From Phenylobacterium sp. (GTDB lineage: Bacteria > Pseudomonadota > Alphaproteobacteria > Caulobacterales > Caulobacteraceae), in the NCBI RefSeq assembly GCF_030646615.1, contig NZ_JAUSLG010000073.1, forward strand, positions 1 through 64,000: a stretch of 64,000 bases of DNA, in the 5' to 3' direction. Positions 8,149-17,626 of the stretch are shown here, piece by piece (the stretch's first letter is position 1; each line of letters opens with the position of its first letter). The notes beneath the pieces were generated by a model that saw only the letters and a list, made by a program, of their open reading frames with translations, did no database searches and had not been told where the DNA came from. Position numbers and translations under genes: made by a program.

Positions 8149-9078
8149 GTGCTCGAGTCTGCGGTCGTCGTCCTCAGGCTGATGCAGTATGCGGGAGCGA
8201 TGGTCCTCATGGGATCATCGCTCTTCTTCATCTATGCCCTCCCCTCCACGGGTCCCGGCTCGGCCGCGGAGGCGCCGTGGACCCGCAGGCTGCTGGCGGG
8301 CGCGGGCGCGCTGCTGGCGCTCGCGACGCTGCTCTGGATCGCGGCCCAGGCCAGCGTGCTGGCCGGATCGATGGTGGAGGGACTCAAACCCGAGGCGCTC
8401 GGCGCCGTGGTGACGAGTATGGACCTCGGCAAGGCGGGCGTCCTTAGGGCGGGGGTCGCCCTCCTGGCCACGATCCTCGCCGTGATGCTGAGGCCAGCGC
8501 GAGCCAGCTGGATCGTCGCGGCCGCGCTCGGAACTCTCGCGACCGCAACCTTCGCCTGGATGGGTCATGGCGCGGCGACGGAGGGGCCAGGCGGTGTCAT
8601 CCACCTTGTCTCCGACATCCTTCACAGCTGGGCTGGGGCCGTCTGGATCGGCGCGCTTGTGGCCTTCGCGCTGATCCTGCGCATCCGCAGCCCCGCGCCG
8701 GCGGGCTTGGTCGCCCTGCACCGGGCCCTGCACGGCTTTTCGGGCGTGGGCGCGCTGCTGGTGGCGGTCCTGGTGGCGACCGGACTCGCCAACAGCTGGT
8801 TCTTGGTCGGGGTGGACCGGATCGACGGCCTCTGGACCACCCCTTATGGGCGGCTCTTGAGCCTCAAGCTCCTCCTGTTCGTGGCCATGCTCGGCCTGGC
8901 GGCCGCAAACCGCTTCCGGCTGACGCCTGTCCTGGCCCTGGCCTTGGACGAACCATCGCGGCAAGGCGCGGCGCTTGCGGATCTCCGCCGCAGTATCGCG
9001 CTGGAGACCGCCGCCGCCCTCGGGGTCGTCGCGCTCGTGGCCTGGTTCGGCACGCTCGCGCCGCCGGCGGCGATGTGA
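8149..9078 (+). CDS. copD: CopD family copper import membrane protein
   Basis: A 309-residue integral membrane protein with about eight hydrophobic segments and conserved membrane His residues (FAWMGHGA, DILHSWAGAVWIGA), typical of CopD/YcnJ. By family it takes copper from CopC across the inner membrane. The start is GTG 8149, one base after the copC stop, so copC-copD are one transcript. The stop overlaps an in-frame ATG of the following small gene (ATGTGA). Confidence 0.9.
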   Translation: MLESAVVVLRLMQYAGAMVLMGSSLFFIYALPSTGPGSAAEAPWTRRLLAGAGALLALATLLWIAAQASVLAGSMVEGLKPEALGAVVTSMDLGKAGVLRAGVALLATILAVMLRPARASWIVAAALGTLATATFAWMGHGAATEGPGGVIHLVSDILHSWAGAVWIGALVAFALILRIRSPAPAGLVALHRALHGFSGVGALLVAVLVATGLANSWFLVGVDRIDGLWTTPYGRLLSLKLLLFVAMLGLAAANRFRLTPVLALALDEPSRQGAALADLRRSIALETAAALGVVALVAWFGTLAPPAAM

Positions 9079-9155
9079 ATCCTATGGCGCGCCCGCAAGA
9101 CACAGCATCGCGAAACCAAGTGACAACGGTCGCTGTGGCGCTAGGCTCACGGGCG

Positions 9156-9536
9156 ATGCGCTTCCTGCTCGCCCTTCTGGCCGTGTTCGGCCTCCTGGCC
9201 AGCCCGGTGTCCGCCGCGGCGGCCCAGGCGACCTGCCAGGGACATGGCGACGCGATGATGAGCATGGCGATGGCCGACATGCCGGGGATGGATCACGCCG
9301 ACGGCGAGGCCGACCCCTGCTGCGACCCCGCCAAGGACGTGACCCCCTCGAAGCACGATGACATGAGCTGCCTTCTCGCGTGCATCGCCATGTGCGGCGT
9401 GACGGCGGCCCTCCCCAGCATGCCGCCCGTCAGCCTCCTTAAGGCTGATCACTTCGCGCCCGCGCCCGGGCGGATGGCGTCGTTGACGCCCCACGACCCC
9501 GGACGCCTCGAACGACCTCCCAGACCGATCACCTGA
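9156..9536 (+). CDS. Small exported Met/Cys/His-rich protein after copCD
   Basis: A 126-residue protein beginning with a clear signal peptide (MRFLLALLAVFGLLASPVSA). The mature part has a Met-His segment (MMSMAMADMPGMDHAD), CC and CLLAC cysteines and a hydrophobic stretch, then ends RLERPPRPIT. These features fit an exported copper-binding protein; no family could be named with confidence. A longer version starting at 9075, overlapping the copD stop, would place 27 extra residues before the signal peptide and is less likely, though it would couple translation to copD. Confidence 0.65.
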   Translation: MRFLLALLAVFGLLASPVSAAAAQATCQGHGDAMMSMAMADMPGMDHADGEADPCCDPAKDVTPSKHDDMSCLLACIAMCGVTAALPSMPPVSLLKADHFAPAPGRMASLTPHDPGRLERPPRPIT

Positions 9537-9581
9537 ACCCAGCGCTGCTCGCCTGCGGGCGGCGCTTTGCGTGCAGAGCCC

Positions 9582-9600
9582 GGCCGGACTCCGTCCGGCC
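9582..9600. repeat. Perfect hairpin between two small secreted-protein genes
   Basis: GGCCGGAC and GTCCGGCC pair perfectly over 8 bases with a 3-base loop. No T-run follows, so it is either a weak terminator after the upstream gene or an RNA-stability hairpin ahead of the gene starting at 9633. Confidence 0.55.
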
Positions 9601-9632
9601 ATGATGATCGATCCCAATCGGGAGTGTTTCCC

Positions 9633-9887
9633 ATGACCTATCGTATTTCCCTGACCGCAGCGGCGCTGGCCCTCGCTGCGGCCGCGAGCGCCGCTTCCGC
9701 CCAGCCCTACGGCAAGGGCGGCAATTACAACATGGCGCCAAGCGCTCGGCCGCCCGCGGCCCAAGCCGCGCCCATGGGCGACTGCGCCTGTCCGATGATG
9801 AAGGGCGACCGGGCCATGCGCGAGCAGTGCATGACCGTGATGCTTGATCGTGGCCCGCCGACGCCCAAGAGCGGCTCCGCCGGCTGA
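9633..9887 (+). CDS. Small secreted protein with CACPMM motif
   Basis: An 84-residue protein with a signal peptide (cleavage near ASA|QPYG, residue 24) and a mature part containing GDCACPMMKGD and EQCMTVM. Two cysteines and clustered methionines point to a soft metal such as copper(I). The start is ATG 9633 with GGGAG upstream. It lies between copCD and the Cus-type pump genes and is probably part of the copper response. No family recognised. Confidence 0.62.
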   Translation: MTYRISLTAAALALAAAASAASAQPYGKGGNYNMAPSARPPAAQAAPMGDCACPMMKGDRAMREQCMTVMLDRGPPTPKSGSAG

Positions 9888-9900
9888 CCGTGATCGCTCT

Positions 9901-9929
9901 CGCGCGCCCTGATCCCCTTTGGGCGCGCG
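9901..9929. terminator. GC-rich hairpin, possible terminator before cus operon
   Basis: CGCGCGCCC (9901-9909) pairs with GGGCGCGCG (9921-9929) over 9 bases with an 11-base loop, 13 bases after the stop of the 84-residue protein gene. No clear T-run follows, so factor-independent termination would be weak. Confidence 0.5.
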
Positions 9930-10009
9930 GTGAGCGAGGGCGCTTGCGGCCGGCTTGCCCGGCCGTCGGCGCTTCACGCCATCCCTTGTTCTCTTAAGAG
10001 GAGTTCCTC

Positions 10010-11236
10010 ATGCGGCCTCTTTGGCTGATGCTGGGCGCCGCGTTCCTATCGAGCGCCGCCCAGGCCGCCCCCCTCACCTATTCAGCGGCGCTGCAACGCG
10101 CCGGCGAGGCTCCCACGCTTCAGGCCAGGGCGGCCGAGGTCGCAGCTGCTCGCGCGGCCGCAGGCGCGGCGGGACGCCTGCCGGATCCGAAGCTCCGGTT
10201 TGGCCTCGACAACTTTCCCGTCTCCGGTCCGCCCGCCTGGCGGTCCGGGCCGGAAAGCATGACCATGGCCACGGTCGGCGTGATGCAGGATGTCCCCAAT
10301 GGCGCGAAGCGGCGCGCCGAGCGCGAGCGCGCAGCCGCCGATGTCAGCGCAGCCGAGTCGGGGCAGGCCGTGGAGGCCCGCAACGTCCGCCTCGCCGCCG
10401 CCGTGGCCTGGATCGACCTATATTACGCCCAGCGTAAGCTCGCGGCCTTGGCCGAGATCGCGGCGGCGCTCAAGCCGCTGCACGATGCCGCGCCAGCCCA
10501 GCTGGCGGCTGGCTCAAGCCGCCCGGCCGCGGCCTTGGAAGCGGACGAACTGACCGCGGCGCTCGGCGACCGCCGCGCCGAACTGTTGGCCGCCGCGGCC
10601 AAGGCCCGCGCTGAGCTGACGCGCTGGACCGGTGAGCCTGAACCGGAGGCGCTGGGGGATCCGCCGCCGCAGACCGTAGACGCCCCCAGGCTGCGGGCGG
10701 CTCTCGACCATCACCCGGCGCTGCTCGCCTACGACGCCATGGGCGGTCAGGCCGCAGCCGATCTGGCGGCCGCGCGGGCGGACAAGCGGCCCGATTGGAG
10801 TTGGGAGCTCGCCTATCATCGCCGCGACCCGATGTGGGGCGACATGGTCTCCCTCGGCGGAACTGTCAGCCTGCCGATATTCCCCGGCAAGCGACAAGAC
10901 CCGATGATCGCCGCCAAGGCCGCGAGCGCCGGCCGCGTGAGCGCGGAGCGGGAGGCCATGCGCCGGCAGCTGCGCGCCCAACTTGACGCCGACCTCGCCG
11001 ACCATGCCATGCGCCATGACCGCATGATGCGCGCGCAGGCGACGCTCGTGCCCCTCGCCCGACGCAAGGCGGATCTGGAAACGGCCAGTTACGCTGCGGC
11101 GAGCGCCAGCCTCTCCGATGTGCTCCAGGCCTTTCTGGAACTGGCGGAAGCTCGCGTCGACGCCCTGGACCGCGAGGCGGCCGTGGTCCGCGATGCGGTG
11201 CGCATCAACCTCACCTACGGAGCCGGCGAACCATGA
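10010..11236 (+). CDS. CusC-like outer-membrane factor (TolC family)
   Basis: A 408-residue TolC-type channel with a signal peptide (cleavage near AQA|APL) and two Ala/Arg-rich coiled repeats. It starts at ATG 10010 behind AAGAGGAG and is first in a four-gene operon in which every junction overlaps by 4 bases. By family it is the outer-membrane duct of a copper/silver RND pump; the partner pump sequence (see 12714-15866) sets the metal. Confidence 0.9.
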   Translation: MRPLWLMLGAAFLSSAAQAAPLTYSAALQRAGEAPTLQARAAEVAAARAAAGAAGRLPDPKLRFGLDNFPVSGPPAWRSGPESMTMATVGVMQDVPNGAKRRAERERAAADVSAAESGQAVEARNVRLAAAVAWIDLYYAQRKLAALAEIAAALKPLHDAAPAQLAAGSSRPAAALEADELTAALGDRRAELLAAAAKARAELTRWTGEPEPEALGDPPPQTVDAPRLRAALDHHPALLAYDAMGGQAAADLAAARADKRPDWSWELAYHRRDPMWGDMVSLGGTVSLPIFPGKRQDPMIAAKAASAGRVSAEREAMRRQLRAQLDADLADHAMRHDRMMRAQATLVPLARRKADLETASYAAASASLSDVLQAFLELAEARVDALDREAAVVRDAVRINLTYGAGEP

Positions 11237-12717
11237 GCGCCCTCAATCTTACCCGTGCTCAGCTGGCGGTCGGCGCCGCCGCCCTGACGCTGATCGGCGC
11301 CCTCGGCGGCTATGGCTTGGCGCACCTGCGCCAGACCGCGCCGGCCGCGAGCGCAGGCCCGGAGGCGGGGCGCAAGGTCCTCTACTGGTACGATCCGATG
11401 GTTCCGGGGCAGCGCTTCGACAAGCCCGGAAATTCGCCTTTCATGGACATGCAGCTGGTGCCCCGATACGCCGACGAGGCGCCCGGAACGGCCGGCGTGC
11501 GGATCGATCCGGCGCAGCTCCAAAGCCTCGGCGTGCGCTATGCGACGGTGCGGCGGACGGCCTTCGCCGAGGATCTCACCGCGCCGGGCCTTCTCGAATT
11601 CAATGGGCGTGACGTGGCCATCGTGCAGGCCAGGGCCGCAGGTTTCGTGCAGCGGGTCTATGGCCGCGCGCCCGGCGACGTTGTCACCGCCGGGGCGCCC
11701 ATCGCCGATCTGCTGGTCCCGAGCTGGGGCGGTGCCCAGGCCGAGTATCTTGCGATCCGCAGGTCAGGCGACGCCACACTTGAGGCGGCCGCGCGCCAGC
11801 GGATGCGCCTTCTGGGCATGCCGGATCCCCTGATCGACTCTGTCGCCCGCTCGGGCCGCCCACATGCAGTCGTCACCGTCACCACACCCGTGGCTGGCGC
11901 GATCCAGACCCTCGACGTCCGCGCGGGCATGACCGTCAGCATGGGCCAGACTTTGGCCCAGGTCTCCGGCCTGAACACCGTGTGGATGACGGCTGCGGTT
12001 CCCGAGGCCCAAGCGGGCCTGGTGCGCCCCGGCGCCTCCGCCCGCGTCGAGCTGGCCGCCTTTCCGGGCGAGGCTTTCTCCGGACGGGTCAGCGCCGTCC
12101 TGCCCTCGGCCCAGACGGAAAGCCGAACGCTGCAGGCTCGGGTCGAGCTGCCCAACCGCGGCGGACGGCTGCGGCCGGGCATGTATGGGACCGTCCATCT
12201 CGACGGACCGACGAGGCCGGTCCTGGTCGTGCCGGCCGAGGCGGTGATCCGGACCGGGCGACGGGCGATCGTCATGCTCGCTCTGGACGGCGGGCGCTTC
12301 CAGCCCGTCGAGGTGAAGATCGGGCGCGAGGACGGCGGGCTTACGGAGATCCTCGGCGGCTTGCAGGAGGGCCAAAGGATCGTCGCCTCGGGCCAATTCC
12401 TGATCGACTCGGAGGCGAGCCTCGCTGGGCTGCAGGCCCGGCCACTCGCCCCGGCGATCACGCCTCAGTCCGCCACCGCGGCGCCGACGCTCCTTGAGAG
12501 CCGTGGCCGCGTCGAGGCTTTGAAGGGCGACCAGGTGACCCTCAGCCACGAGCCCGTCCCGGCGATCGGCTGGCCCGCCATGACCATGACCTTCAAGCTC
12601 GATCCGCCCGGGCTCGCCGCTGGCGTCAGGGTCGGCGACCAAGTCGCCTTCGGCTTTGAGCAACGATCGGACGGCCCTGTGGTTCGGCGGATCGCCCCGG
12701 CGGGAGCGCGCCGGTGA
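11233..12717 (+). CDS. cusB: CusB-like RND adaptor with fused CusF-like metal-binding domain
   Basis: A 494-residue periplasmic adaptor. After an N-terminal membrane anchor, residues 52-82 hold a heavy-metal-binding segment ([10 protein letters not shown], then [12 protein letters not shown]) as in CusB. The lipoyl and beta-barrel parts follow. About 70 C-terminal residues add a complete CusF-like domain ([23 protein letters not shown]), carrying the Trp and paired Met of CusF. So the metallochaperone is fused to the adaptor, though a separate CusF-like gene also closes the operon. ATGA overlap with the upstream gene. Confidence 0.92.
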   Translation: MSALNLTRAQLAVGAAALTLIGALGGYGLAHLRQTAPAASAGPEAGRKVLYWYDPMVPGQRFDKPGNSPFMDMQLVPRYADEAPGTAGVRIDPAQLQSLGVRYATVRRTAFAEDLTAPGLLEFNGRDVAIVQARAAGFVQRVYGRAPGDVVTAGAPIADLLVPSWGGAQAEYLAIRRSGDATLEAAARQRMRLLGMPDPLIDSVARSGRPHAVVTVTTPVAGAIQTLDVRAGMTVSMGQTLAQVSGLNTVWMTAAVPEAQAGLVRPGASARVELAAFPGEAFSGRVSAVLPSAQTESRTLQARVELPNRGGRLRPGMYGTVHLDGPTRPVLVVPAEAVIRTGRRAIVMLALDGGRFQPVEVKIGREDGGLTEILGGLQEGQRIVASGQFLIDSEASLAGLQARPLAPAITPQSATAAPTLLESRGRVEALKGDQVTLSHEPVPAIGWPAMTMTFKLDPPGLAAGVRVGDQVAFGFEQRSDGPVVRRIAPAGARR

Positions 12718-15700
12718 TCGCCGCCCTCATCCGTCTCTCTGTCCGCTTTCGGCTCGTCGTGCTCCTGGGCGCTGCAGTCCTGCTGGCCTCGGGTCTCCTC
12801 GCCTTGCGCGCCACGCCCGTCGACGCCCTGCCGGACCTTTCCGACGTCCAGGTGATCATCCGCACCACCTACCCCGGCCAGGCGCCGCAGATCGTGGAAA
12901 GCCAGGTCACCTATCCGCTCACCACCACCATGCTCTCGGTGCCGGGCGCCAAGACGGTGCGCGGCTATTCCTTCTTTGGCGACAGCTTCGTCTACGTGCT
13001 GTTCGAGGACGGGACCGACCTCTATTGGGCCCGCTCGCGCGTGCTCGAGTACCTCAACCAGGTGCAAGGACGGCTGCCGGATTCCGCCAAACCGGCCCTC
13101 GGGCCCGACGCCACCGGCGTCGGCTGGATCTTCGAATATGCCCTCGTCGACCGGTCCGGGCGCCACGACCTCGCCCAGCTCCGATCCCTGCAGGACTGGT
13201 TCCTGCGATACGAGCTGAAGACCCTGCCCGGGGTGGCCGAGGTCGCCTCGATCGGCGGCATGGTCAAGCAGTACCAGGTCGTCCTCGACCCGGTGCGGCT
13301 GGCCGCCTACGGCGTCACCCAAGCTGAGACCGTCGAGGCGATCACGCGGGCCAACCAGGAGACCGGCGGCTCGGTCCTGGAGTTGGCCGAGGCGGAGTAT
13401 ATGGTCCGGGCCGGCGGCTACCTGAAAACCCTGGACGACTTTCGCGCGATTCCGCTCAGGATCGCGCCCGGCGGCGTCCCCGTGCGCCTCGGCGATGTGG
13501 CGACGATCCAGATCGGCCCCGAAATGCGCCGCGGCATCGCCGAGCTGAATGGTCAGGGCGAGGTGGCCGGCGGCGTGATCGTGCTGCGTTCGGGGAAGAA
13601 CGCCCGCGCGACGATCGCCGCCGTGAAGGACAAACTCGTTGAGCTCAAGAGCAGCCTTCCGCCCGGCGTCGAGATCGTTACGACCTACGACCGCTCGCAG
13701 CTCATCGACCGCGCCGTCGCCAATCTGCGCGAGAAATTGATCGAAGAGTTCATCGTGGTGGCGCTCGTCTGCGTGCTCTTCCTCTGGCACGCTCGGTCGG
13801 CGCTCGTCGCCATTCTCACCCTGCCCCTGGGCGTCCTCTTCGCCCTCATCGTCATGCGGGTGCAGGGCGTGAACGCCAACATCATGTCGCTTGGCGGCAT
13901 CGCCATCGCCATTGGCGCGATGGTCGACGCTGCCGTGGTCATGATCGAAAACGCGCACAAGCGGATCGAGCGCTGGGAGGCCGACCATCCTGGCGAGCCC
14001 CTGGTCGGTGAGACGCGATGGCGCGTAATCACCGAGGCGGCGGCCGAGGTCGGGCCGGCGCTCTTTTTCAGCCTCTTGATCATCACCCTGTCGTTCGTGC
14101 CGGTCTTCAGCCTGCAAGGCCAGGAGGGGCGGCTCTTCGGGCCATTGGCCTTCACCAAGACCTACGCCATGGCCGGCGCGGCGATCCTCTCGGTGACCCT
14201 GGTGCCGGTGCTCATGGGACTGCTGATCCGCGGTCGGATTCCGCCAGAGAGTTCCAATCCCTTGAACCGCTGGCTCATGGCCGCTTATCGGCCGGGGCTC
14301 GACTGGGTGATGCGGCGGCCGAAGACGACGCTGCTGATTGCGCTCATGGCCTTTGCGACCACAGCCTGGCCCCTTAGCCGGCTGGGCGGGGAGTTCATGC
14401 CTCAGCTGGACGAGGGCGACCTCCTCTACATGCCCTCGGCCCTGCCGGGGATCTCCGCTCAGAAGGCGGCGGAGCTGCTTCAGCAGACCGACCGGCTCAT
14501 CAAGACGGTCCCGGAGGTGCAGACCGTCTTCGGCAAGGCAGGCCGGGCGGAAACCGCCACCGACCCTGCCCCGCTCGAGATGTTCGAGACGACCATCCAG
14601 TTCAAGCCACGCAGCCAGTGGCGCCCGGGTATGACGCCCGAGAAGCTGGTCGAGGAGCTGGACCGAACGGTGAAGGTTCCCGGACTCGCCAACGTCTGGG
14701 TGCCTCCGATCCGCAACCGCATCGACATGCTGGCCACCGGCATCAAGAGCCCGATCGGCGTGAAGGTCTCGGGCCAGGATCTGGCGCAGATCGACCGTAT
14801 CGCCCACGACATCGAGGCCGTGGCTAAGACCGTGCCCGGCGTCTCTTCGGCCCTGGCCGAGCGCCTGACCGGAGGCCGCTATGTCGACGTGACCATCGAT
14901 CGGGCGGCCGCGGCGCGCTACGGCCTCAACATCGCCGACGTCCAGGATGTGATCTCCACCGCGGTCGGCGGGCAGACCATCGGTCAGACGGTTGAAGGCT
15001 TGGCGCGATACCCGATCAGCGTCCGATATCCGCGCGAGCTCCGAGACAGCCTGGAGGGCCTGCGTCAATTGCCGATCCTGACCCCGGCGGGTCAGCAGAT
15101 CATCCTCGGGACCGTGGCGGCGGTCGAGGTCACCGACGGACCGCCGATGCTGAAGACGGAGAACGCCCGACCCTCTACCTGGGTTTATGTGGACGTCCGG
15201 GGCCGCGACCTCGCCTCGGTCGTCGCCGATCTGCAGTCGGCCGTCACCGGCAAGGTGAAGCTCGCGCCTGGCGTCTCCGTCGCCTACTCTGGCCAGTTCG
15301 AATACCTGCAGCGGGCGACCGAGCGGCTGAAGATCGTCATCCCCGCCACCCTGGTGATCATCTTCCTGCTGCTCTTCATGACCTTTGGCCGTCTGGACGA
15401 GGCGGTGCTGATCATGGCCACCCTGCCCTTTGCCCTCACGGGAGCCATCTGGACCCTATATCTCCTGGGCTATCACCAATCGGTCGCCACAGGCGTCGGC
15501 CTCATCGCCCTGGCCGGCGTCGCCGCCGAGTTCGGGGTCGTCATGCTCATCTATCTCAAGGTGGCGCTCCACGACCGCGGCCCAGCGCCCTCACCGGCCC
15601 AAGTGGAAGACGCGATCCGCGAAGGCGCCCTTCTGCGGGTCCGGCCGAAGGCGATGACCGTGGCGGTGATCCTGGCGGGCCTCTTCCCGATCCTCATTGG

Positions 15701-15866
15701 TCACGGCGCCGGCTCGGAGGTGATGAGCCGCATCGCCGCCCCCATGATCGGCGGTATGCTGACGGCGCCGCTGCTCTCGATGTTTGTCGTGCCGGCAGGC
15801 TACCTGCTGCTGCGACGGCGACGTTCCGCGTCCTCAGCTGCAATCCTCAAAGGAGACCAACCATGA
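12714..15866 (+). CDS. cusA: CusA-type copper/silver RND efflux pump
   Basis: A 1050-residue inner-membrane proton antiporter. The fourth-helix motif is [17 protein letters not shown], the CusA form rather than the CzcA form (DGAVVIVEN), so monovalent copper and silver are the likely substrates. Methionine-rich periplasmic stretches and the two RND halves are complete. The start is GTG 12714, overlapping the cusB stop as GTGA; the stop overlaps the following cusF-like start. By family it works as a trimer with the adaptor and channel encoded upstream. Confidence 0.95.
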   Translation: MIAALIRLSVRFRLVVLLGAAVLLASGLLALRATPVDALPDLSDVQVIIRTTYPGQAPQIVESQVTYPLTTTMLSVPGAKTVRGYSFFGDSFVYVLFEDGTDLYWARSRVLEYLNQVQGRLPDSAKPALGPDATGVGWIFEYALVDRSGRHDLAQLRSLQDWFLRYELKTLPGVAEVASIGGMVKQYQVVLDPVRLAAYGVTQAETVEAITRANQETGGSVLELAEAEYMVRAGGYLKTLDDFRAIPLRIAPGGVPVRLGDVATIQIGPEMRRGIAELNGQGEVAGGVIVLRSGKNARATIAAVKDKLVELKSSLPPGVEIVTTYDRSQLIDRAVANLREKLIEEFIVVALVCVLFLWHARSALVAILTLPLGVLFALIVMRVQGVNANIMSLGGIAIAIGAMVDAAVVMIENAHKRIERWEADHPGEPLVGETRWRVITEAAAEVGPALFFSLLIITLSFVPVFSLQGQEGRLFGPLAFTKTYAMAGAAILSVTLVPVLMGLLIRGRIPPESSNPLNRWLMAAYRPGLDWVMRRPKTTLLIALMAFATTAWPLSRLGGEFMPQLDEGDLLYMPSALPGISAQKAAELLQQTDRLIKTVPEVQTVFGKAGRAETATDPAPLEMFETTIQFKPRSQWRPGMTPEKLVEELDRTVKVPGLANVWVPPIRNRIDMLATGIKSPIGVKVSGQDLAQIDRIAHDIEAVAKTVPGVSSALAERLTGGRYVDVTIDRAAAARYGLNIADVQDVISTAVGGQTIGQTVEGLARYPISVRYPRELRDSLEGLRQLPILTPAGQQIILGTVAAVEVTDGPPMLKTENARPSTWVYVDVRGRDLASVVADLQSAVTGKVKLAPGVSVAYSGQFEYLQRATERLKIVIPATLVIIFLLLFMTFGRLDEAVLIMATLPFALTGAIWTLYLLGYHQSVATGVGLIALAGVAAEFGVVMLIYLKVALHDRGPAPSPAQVEDAIREGALLRVRPKAMTVAVILAGLFPILIGHGAGSEVMSRIAAPMIGGMLTAPLLSMFVVPAGYLLLRRRRSASSAAILKGDQP

Positions 15867-16267
15867 AGCGTATTGTCCTAACCGGCGGCATCCTGGGCGC
15901 AGTCCTTGCCTTGGCCGCGTGCGGTCAGGAGTCCGAGACGACCATGGTCGAAGCGCCGGCCGCGCCAGCGGCGGACACGCCTGCCGCCCCGACCGGCGAT
16001 ATGGCGGGGATGAACATGGCCGGCTCGCAGGTCGCCAAAACGGCCAAGGGAACGGGGACGGTGAAGTCCGTCGACGCTGGCGCCGGCGCCATCACGGTCG
16101 ACCACGGCCCAATTCCGGAGGCCGGCTGGCCGGCGATGACCATGGCCTTCAAGGCGGCGCCCGACCTCGTCCAGAGCGTCAAGCCAGGCGACAAGGTGGC
16201 TTTCGACCTGACGCTCAAGGATGGCTCCGGCGAGATCACCGAGATCACCGCGATCACCAAGCAATAG
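15863..16267 (+). CDS. cusF: CusF-like copper-binding lipoprotein
   Basis: A 134-residue protein with a lipobox signal (LALAACGQ, Cys near residue 20), a linker with MAGMNMAG, then a CusF-type OB-fold domain from about residue 65 ([23 protein letters not shown]). The Trp and Met pair that bind Cu(I)/Ag(I) in CusF are present. The start ATG follows AAAGGAG and overlaps the pump gene stop. Unlike E. coli CusF, it appears to be membrane-anchored by lipid. Confidence 0.9.
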   Translation: MKRIVLTGGILGAVLALAACGQESETTMVEAPAAPAADTPAAPTGDMAGMNMAGSQVAKTAKGTGTVKSVDAGAGAITVDHGPIPEAGWPAMTMAFKAAPDLVQSVKPGDKVAFDLTLKDGSGEITEITAITKQ

Positions 16268-16303
16268 GACGGGGGGCTGGGGCGCTCGCGACGGCGTGCC
16301 GCC

Positions 16304-16753
16304 TCAGCCGTGGCGCGCGAACACCCGCGTCTTGCCGCCGGGCAGCAGCAGGAGCGTCTGGTAGGGCTCTTTGCGGCCGTCCGGCGTCTCCATGCCGGGC
16401 GAGCCGAGCGGCATGCCAGGCACGGTGACGCCCAAGGCTTTCGGCCTCTCCTTGAGGAGCCGGCCGACGTCGACGGGCGGCACGTGGCCAACCGTGACGT
16501 AGCCCCCAATCGTCGCCACGTGGCACGACGAGAGTTCGAAGGGTACGCCGTAGCGCTTGTTCAGCGGCGTGACGTCATCGACCACCACCACCTTCGGCCG
16601 GTATCCGGCGCGCGCCATGGAGGTGATCCAGCCGCCGCAGCAGCCGCACGACGCGGTCTTGTAGACGGTCAAGGGCGGTGGCGCGGCCGCCCAGGCGCTC
16701 GGCGCCGCCAGAGCGGCGGCACCGGCGACGAGCAGATGACGGCGAGGAATCAT
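16304..16753 (-). CDS. DUF411 (CopG-like) exported copper protein, copy 1
   Basis: A 149-residue protein with a Tat- or Sec-type leader (RRHLLVAGAAALAAP) and the DUF411 domain: YKTASCGCCGGW near residue 32, a conserved SSCHVA segment and C-terminal PGGKTRVFARHG. The DUF411/CopG family has a thioredoxin-like fold and binds copper through the Cys pair. It overlaps the HMA gene by 4 bases and shares its CueR-type promoter. A second copy of the pair is at 39421-40145. Confidence 0.9.
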   Translation of the reverse strand: MIPRRHLLVAGAAALAAPSAWAAAPPPLTVYKTASCGCCGGWITSMARAGYRPKVVVVDDVTPLNKRYGVPFELSSCHVATIGGYVTVGHVPPVDVGRLLKERPKALGVTVPGMPLGSPGMETPDGRKEPYQTLLLLPGGKTRVFARHG

Positions 16754-17019
16754 CGAGGATCAGCCCCCAAGGGTGAGCGCTTCCCGCCGCAGCAGGACGC
16801 CTTGGCGACCGGCGCGGCTTCCGTAGCTTCCGCAGGCGCGTAGCCCGCCTCGCGGATGGCGTCGCTTACGTCCGGGCCGGCGGCGGTCGTAGTAACCTCG
16901 ACCGACTTGCGGGAGAGGTCGATGGCGACTTGGGCCGCCGGATCGACACTCTTTACAGCCGCGGTGATGGCCTGCACGCAATGGCCGCAGCTCATGTCGT
17001 CGATTTGGTAGCGAAGCAT
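16750..17019 (-). CDS. HMA-domain copper chaperone (CopZ-like), copy 1
   Basis: An 89-residue protein with one ferredoxin-like HMA domain (residues 1-65; metal motif MSCGHC) plus a C-terminal tail ending in SCCGGKR that could hold extra copper. The start ATG 17019 follows AGGAG. A CueR-type promoter ends 32 bases before the start. It is likely a cytoplasmic Cu(I) chaperone; the CC tail is unusual for CopZ. Confidence 0.9.
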   Translation of the reverse strand: MLRYQIDDMSCGHCVQAITAAVKSVDPAAQVAIDLSRKSVEVTTTAAGPDVSDAIREAGYAPAEATEAAPVAKASCCGGKRSPLGADPR

Positions 17020-17050
17020 GGGAATCTCCTCAGTCAAAGCCTCGCCCGAA

Positions 17051-17081
17051 CAGATAGGGTTTCCCACGATAGGAAGGTCAA
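17051..17081 (-). promoter_or_regulatory. CueR/MerR-type promoter upstream of HMA copy 1
   Basis: On the minus strand TTGACC (17081-17076), a 19-base spacer, and TATCTG (17056-17051). The spacer and the edge of the -35 box form the dyad ACCTTCC...GGGAAAC. A 19-base spacer with such a dyad is the mark of MerR-family activators; CueR sites have this sequence. Confidence 0.85.
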
Positions 17082-17094
17082 GAGCCCGCGATCT

Positions 17095-17592
17095 CTAAAG
17101 ACGTTCGAGGATCGTCTTCATCTGCTTTATCTCCCGAGTCTGCGACGCGATGATGCCGTCTGGCCCGTAGCAGAGGTCGCGCAGTTCCGGATCCTTGAGC
17201 GAAGCCTCCTTGCACATCAACAGCGCGCCCGAATGGTGCGGAATCATCGACTGCACGAACTGGCGATCACCGACGAGGCCCTGCGCCCGGATGCCGATTA
17301 GCGAGAGCAGGAAGATGGCGACGAAGGCGACGTGCAAAAGCACGTTCAGCTTCGAGTTCATGTACATGGACTTCATCGTCAGCAACATGACGACGGCCAT
17401 CGGGGCCCACATCACGAGCGCCATGTAGAAGAAATTGATGTTCTGGATGAATTCGCCCCAGCTGAATATCATCGTGAACATGGCGAAATACATAACCGCC
17501 AGACTCAGAGACAGATTGACGGCAAGCATCACATAGTGATGCCGCCGCCCCTTTGTGCTCATGCTGGCCTCGCCGTGGTGTGCGTCTTTCAC
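17095..17592 (-). CDS. DUF305 membrane protein
   Basis: A 165-residue protein with about three hydrophobic helices in the first 110 residues, then a short DUF305 domain whose key motif is MIPHHSGALLMC. The start is GTG 17592 with a strong AGGAGG 5 bases upstream. DUF305 proteins are ferritin-fold, often near copper genes; a role in metal binding is likely but not proven. It lies between copB and the HMA cassette. Confidence 0.85.
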   Translation of the reverse strand: MKDAHHGEASMSTKGRRHHYVMLAVNLSLSLAVMYFAMFTMIFSWGEFIQNINFFYMALVMWAPMAVVMLLTMKSMYMNSKLNVLLHVAFVAIFLLSLIGIRAQGLVGDRQFVQSMIPHHSGALLMCKEASLKDPELRDLCYGPDGIIASQTREIKQMKTILERL

Positions 17593-17626
17593 GTCAACCT
17601 CCTGAGCGGTGTTGCTTCATAGCAAC

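Noticed and set aside
12465..15068. Long open frame (867 codons) on the minus strand opposite the CusA-type pump
   Set aside because: It is a mirror of the pump gene caused by high GC at third positions; composition is rich in Asp, Arg, His and Gly without any domain.
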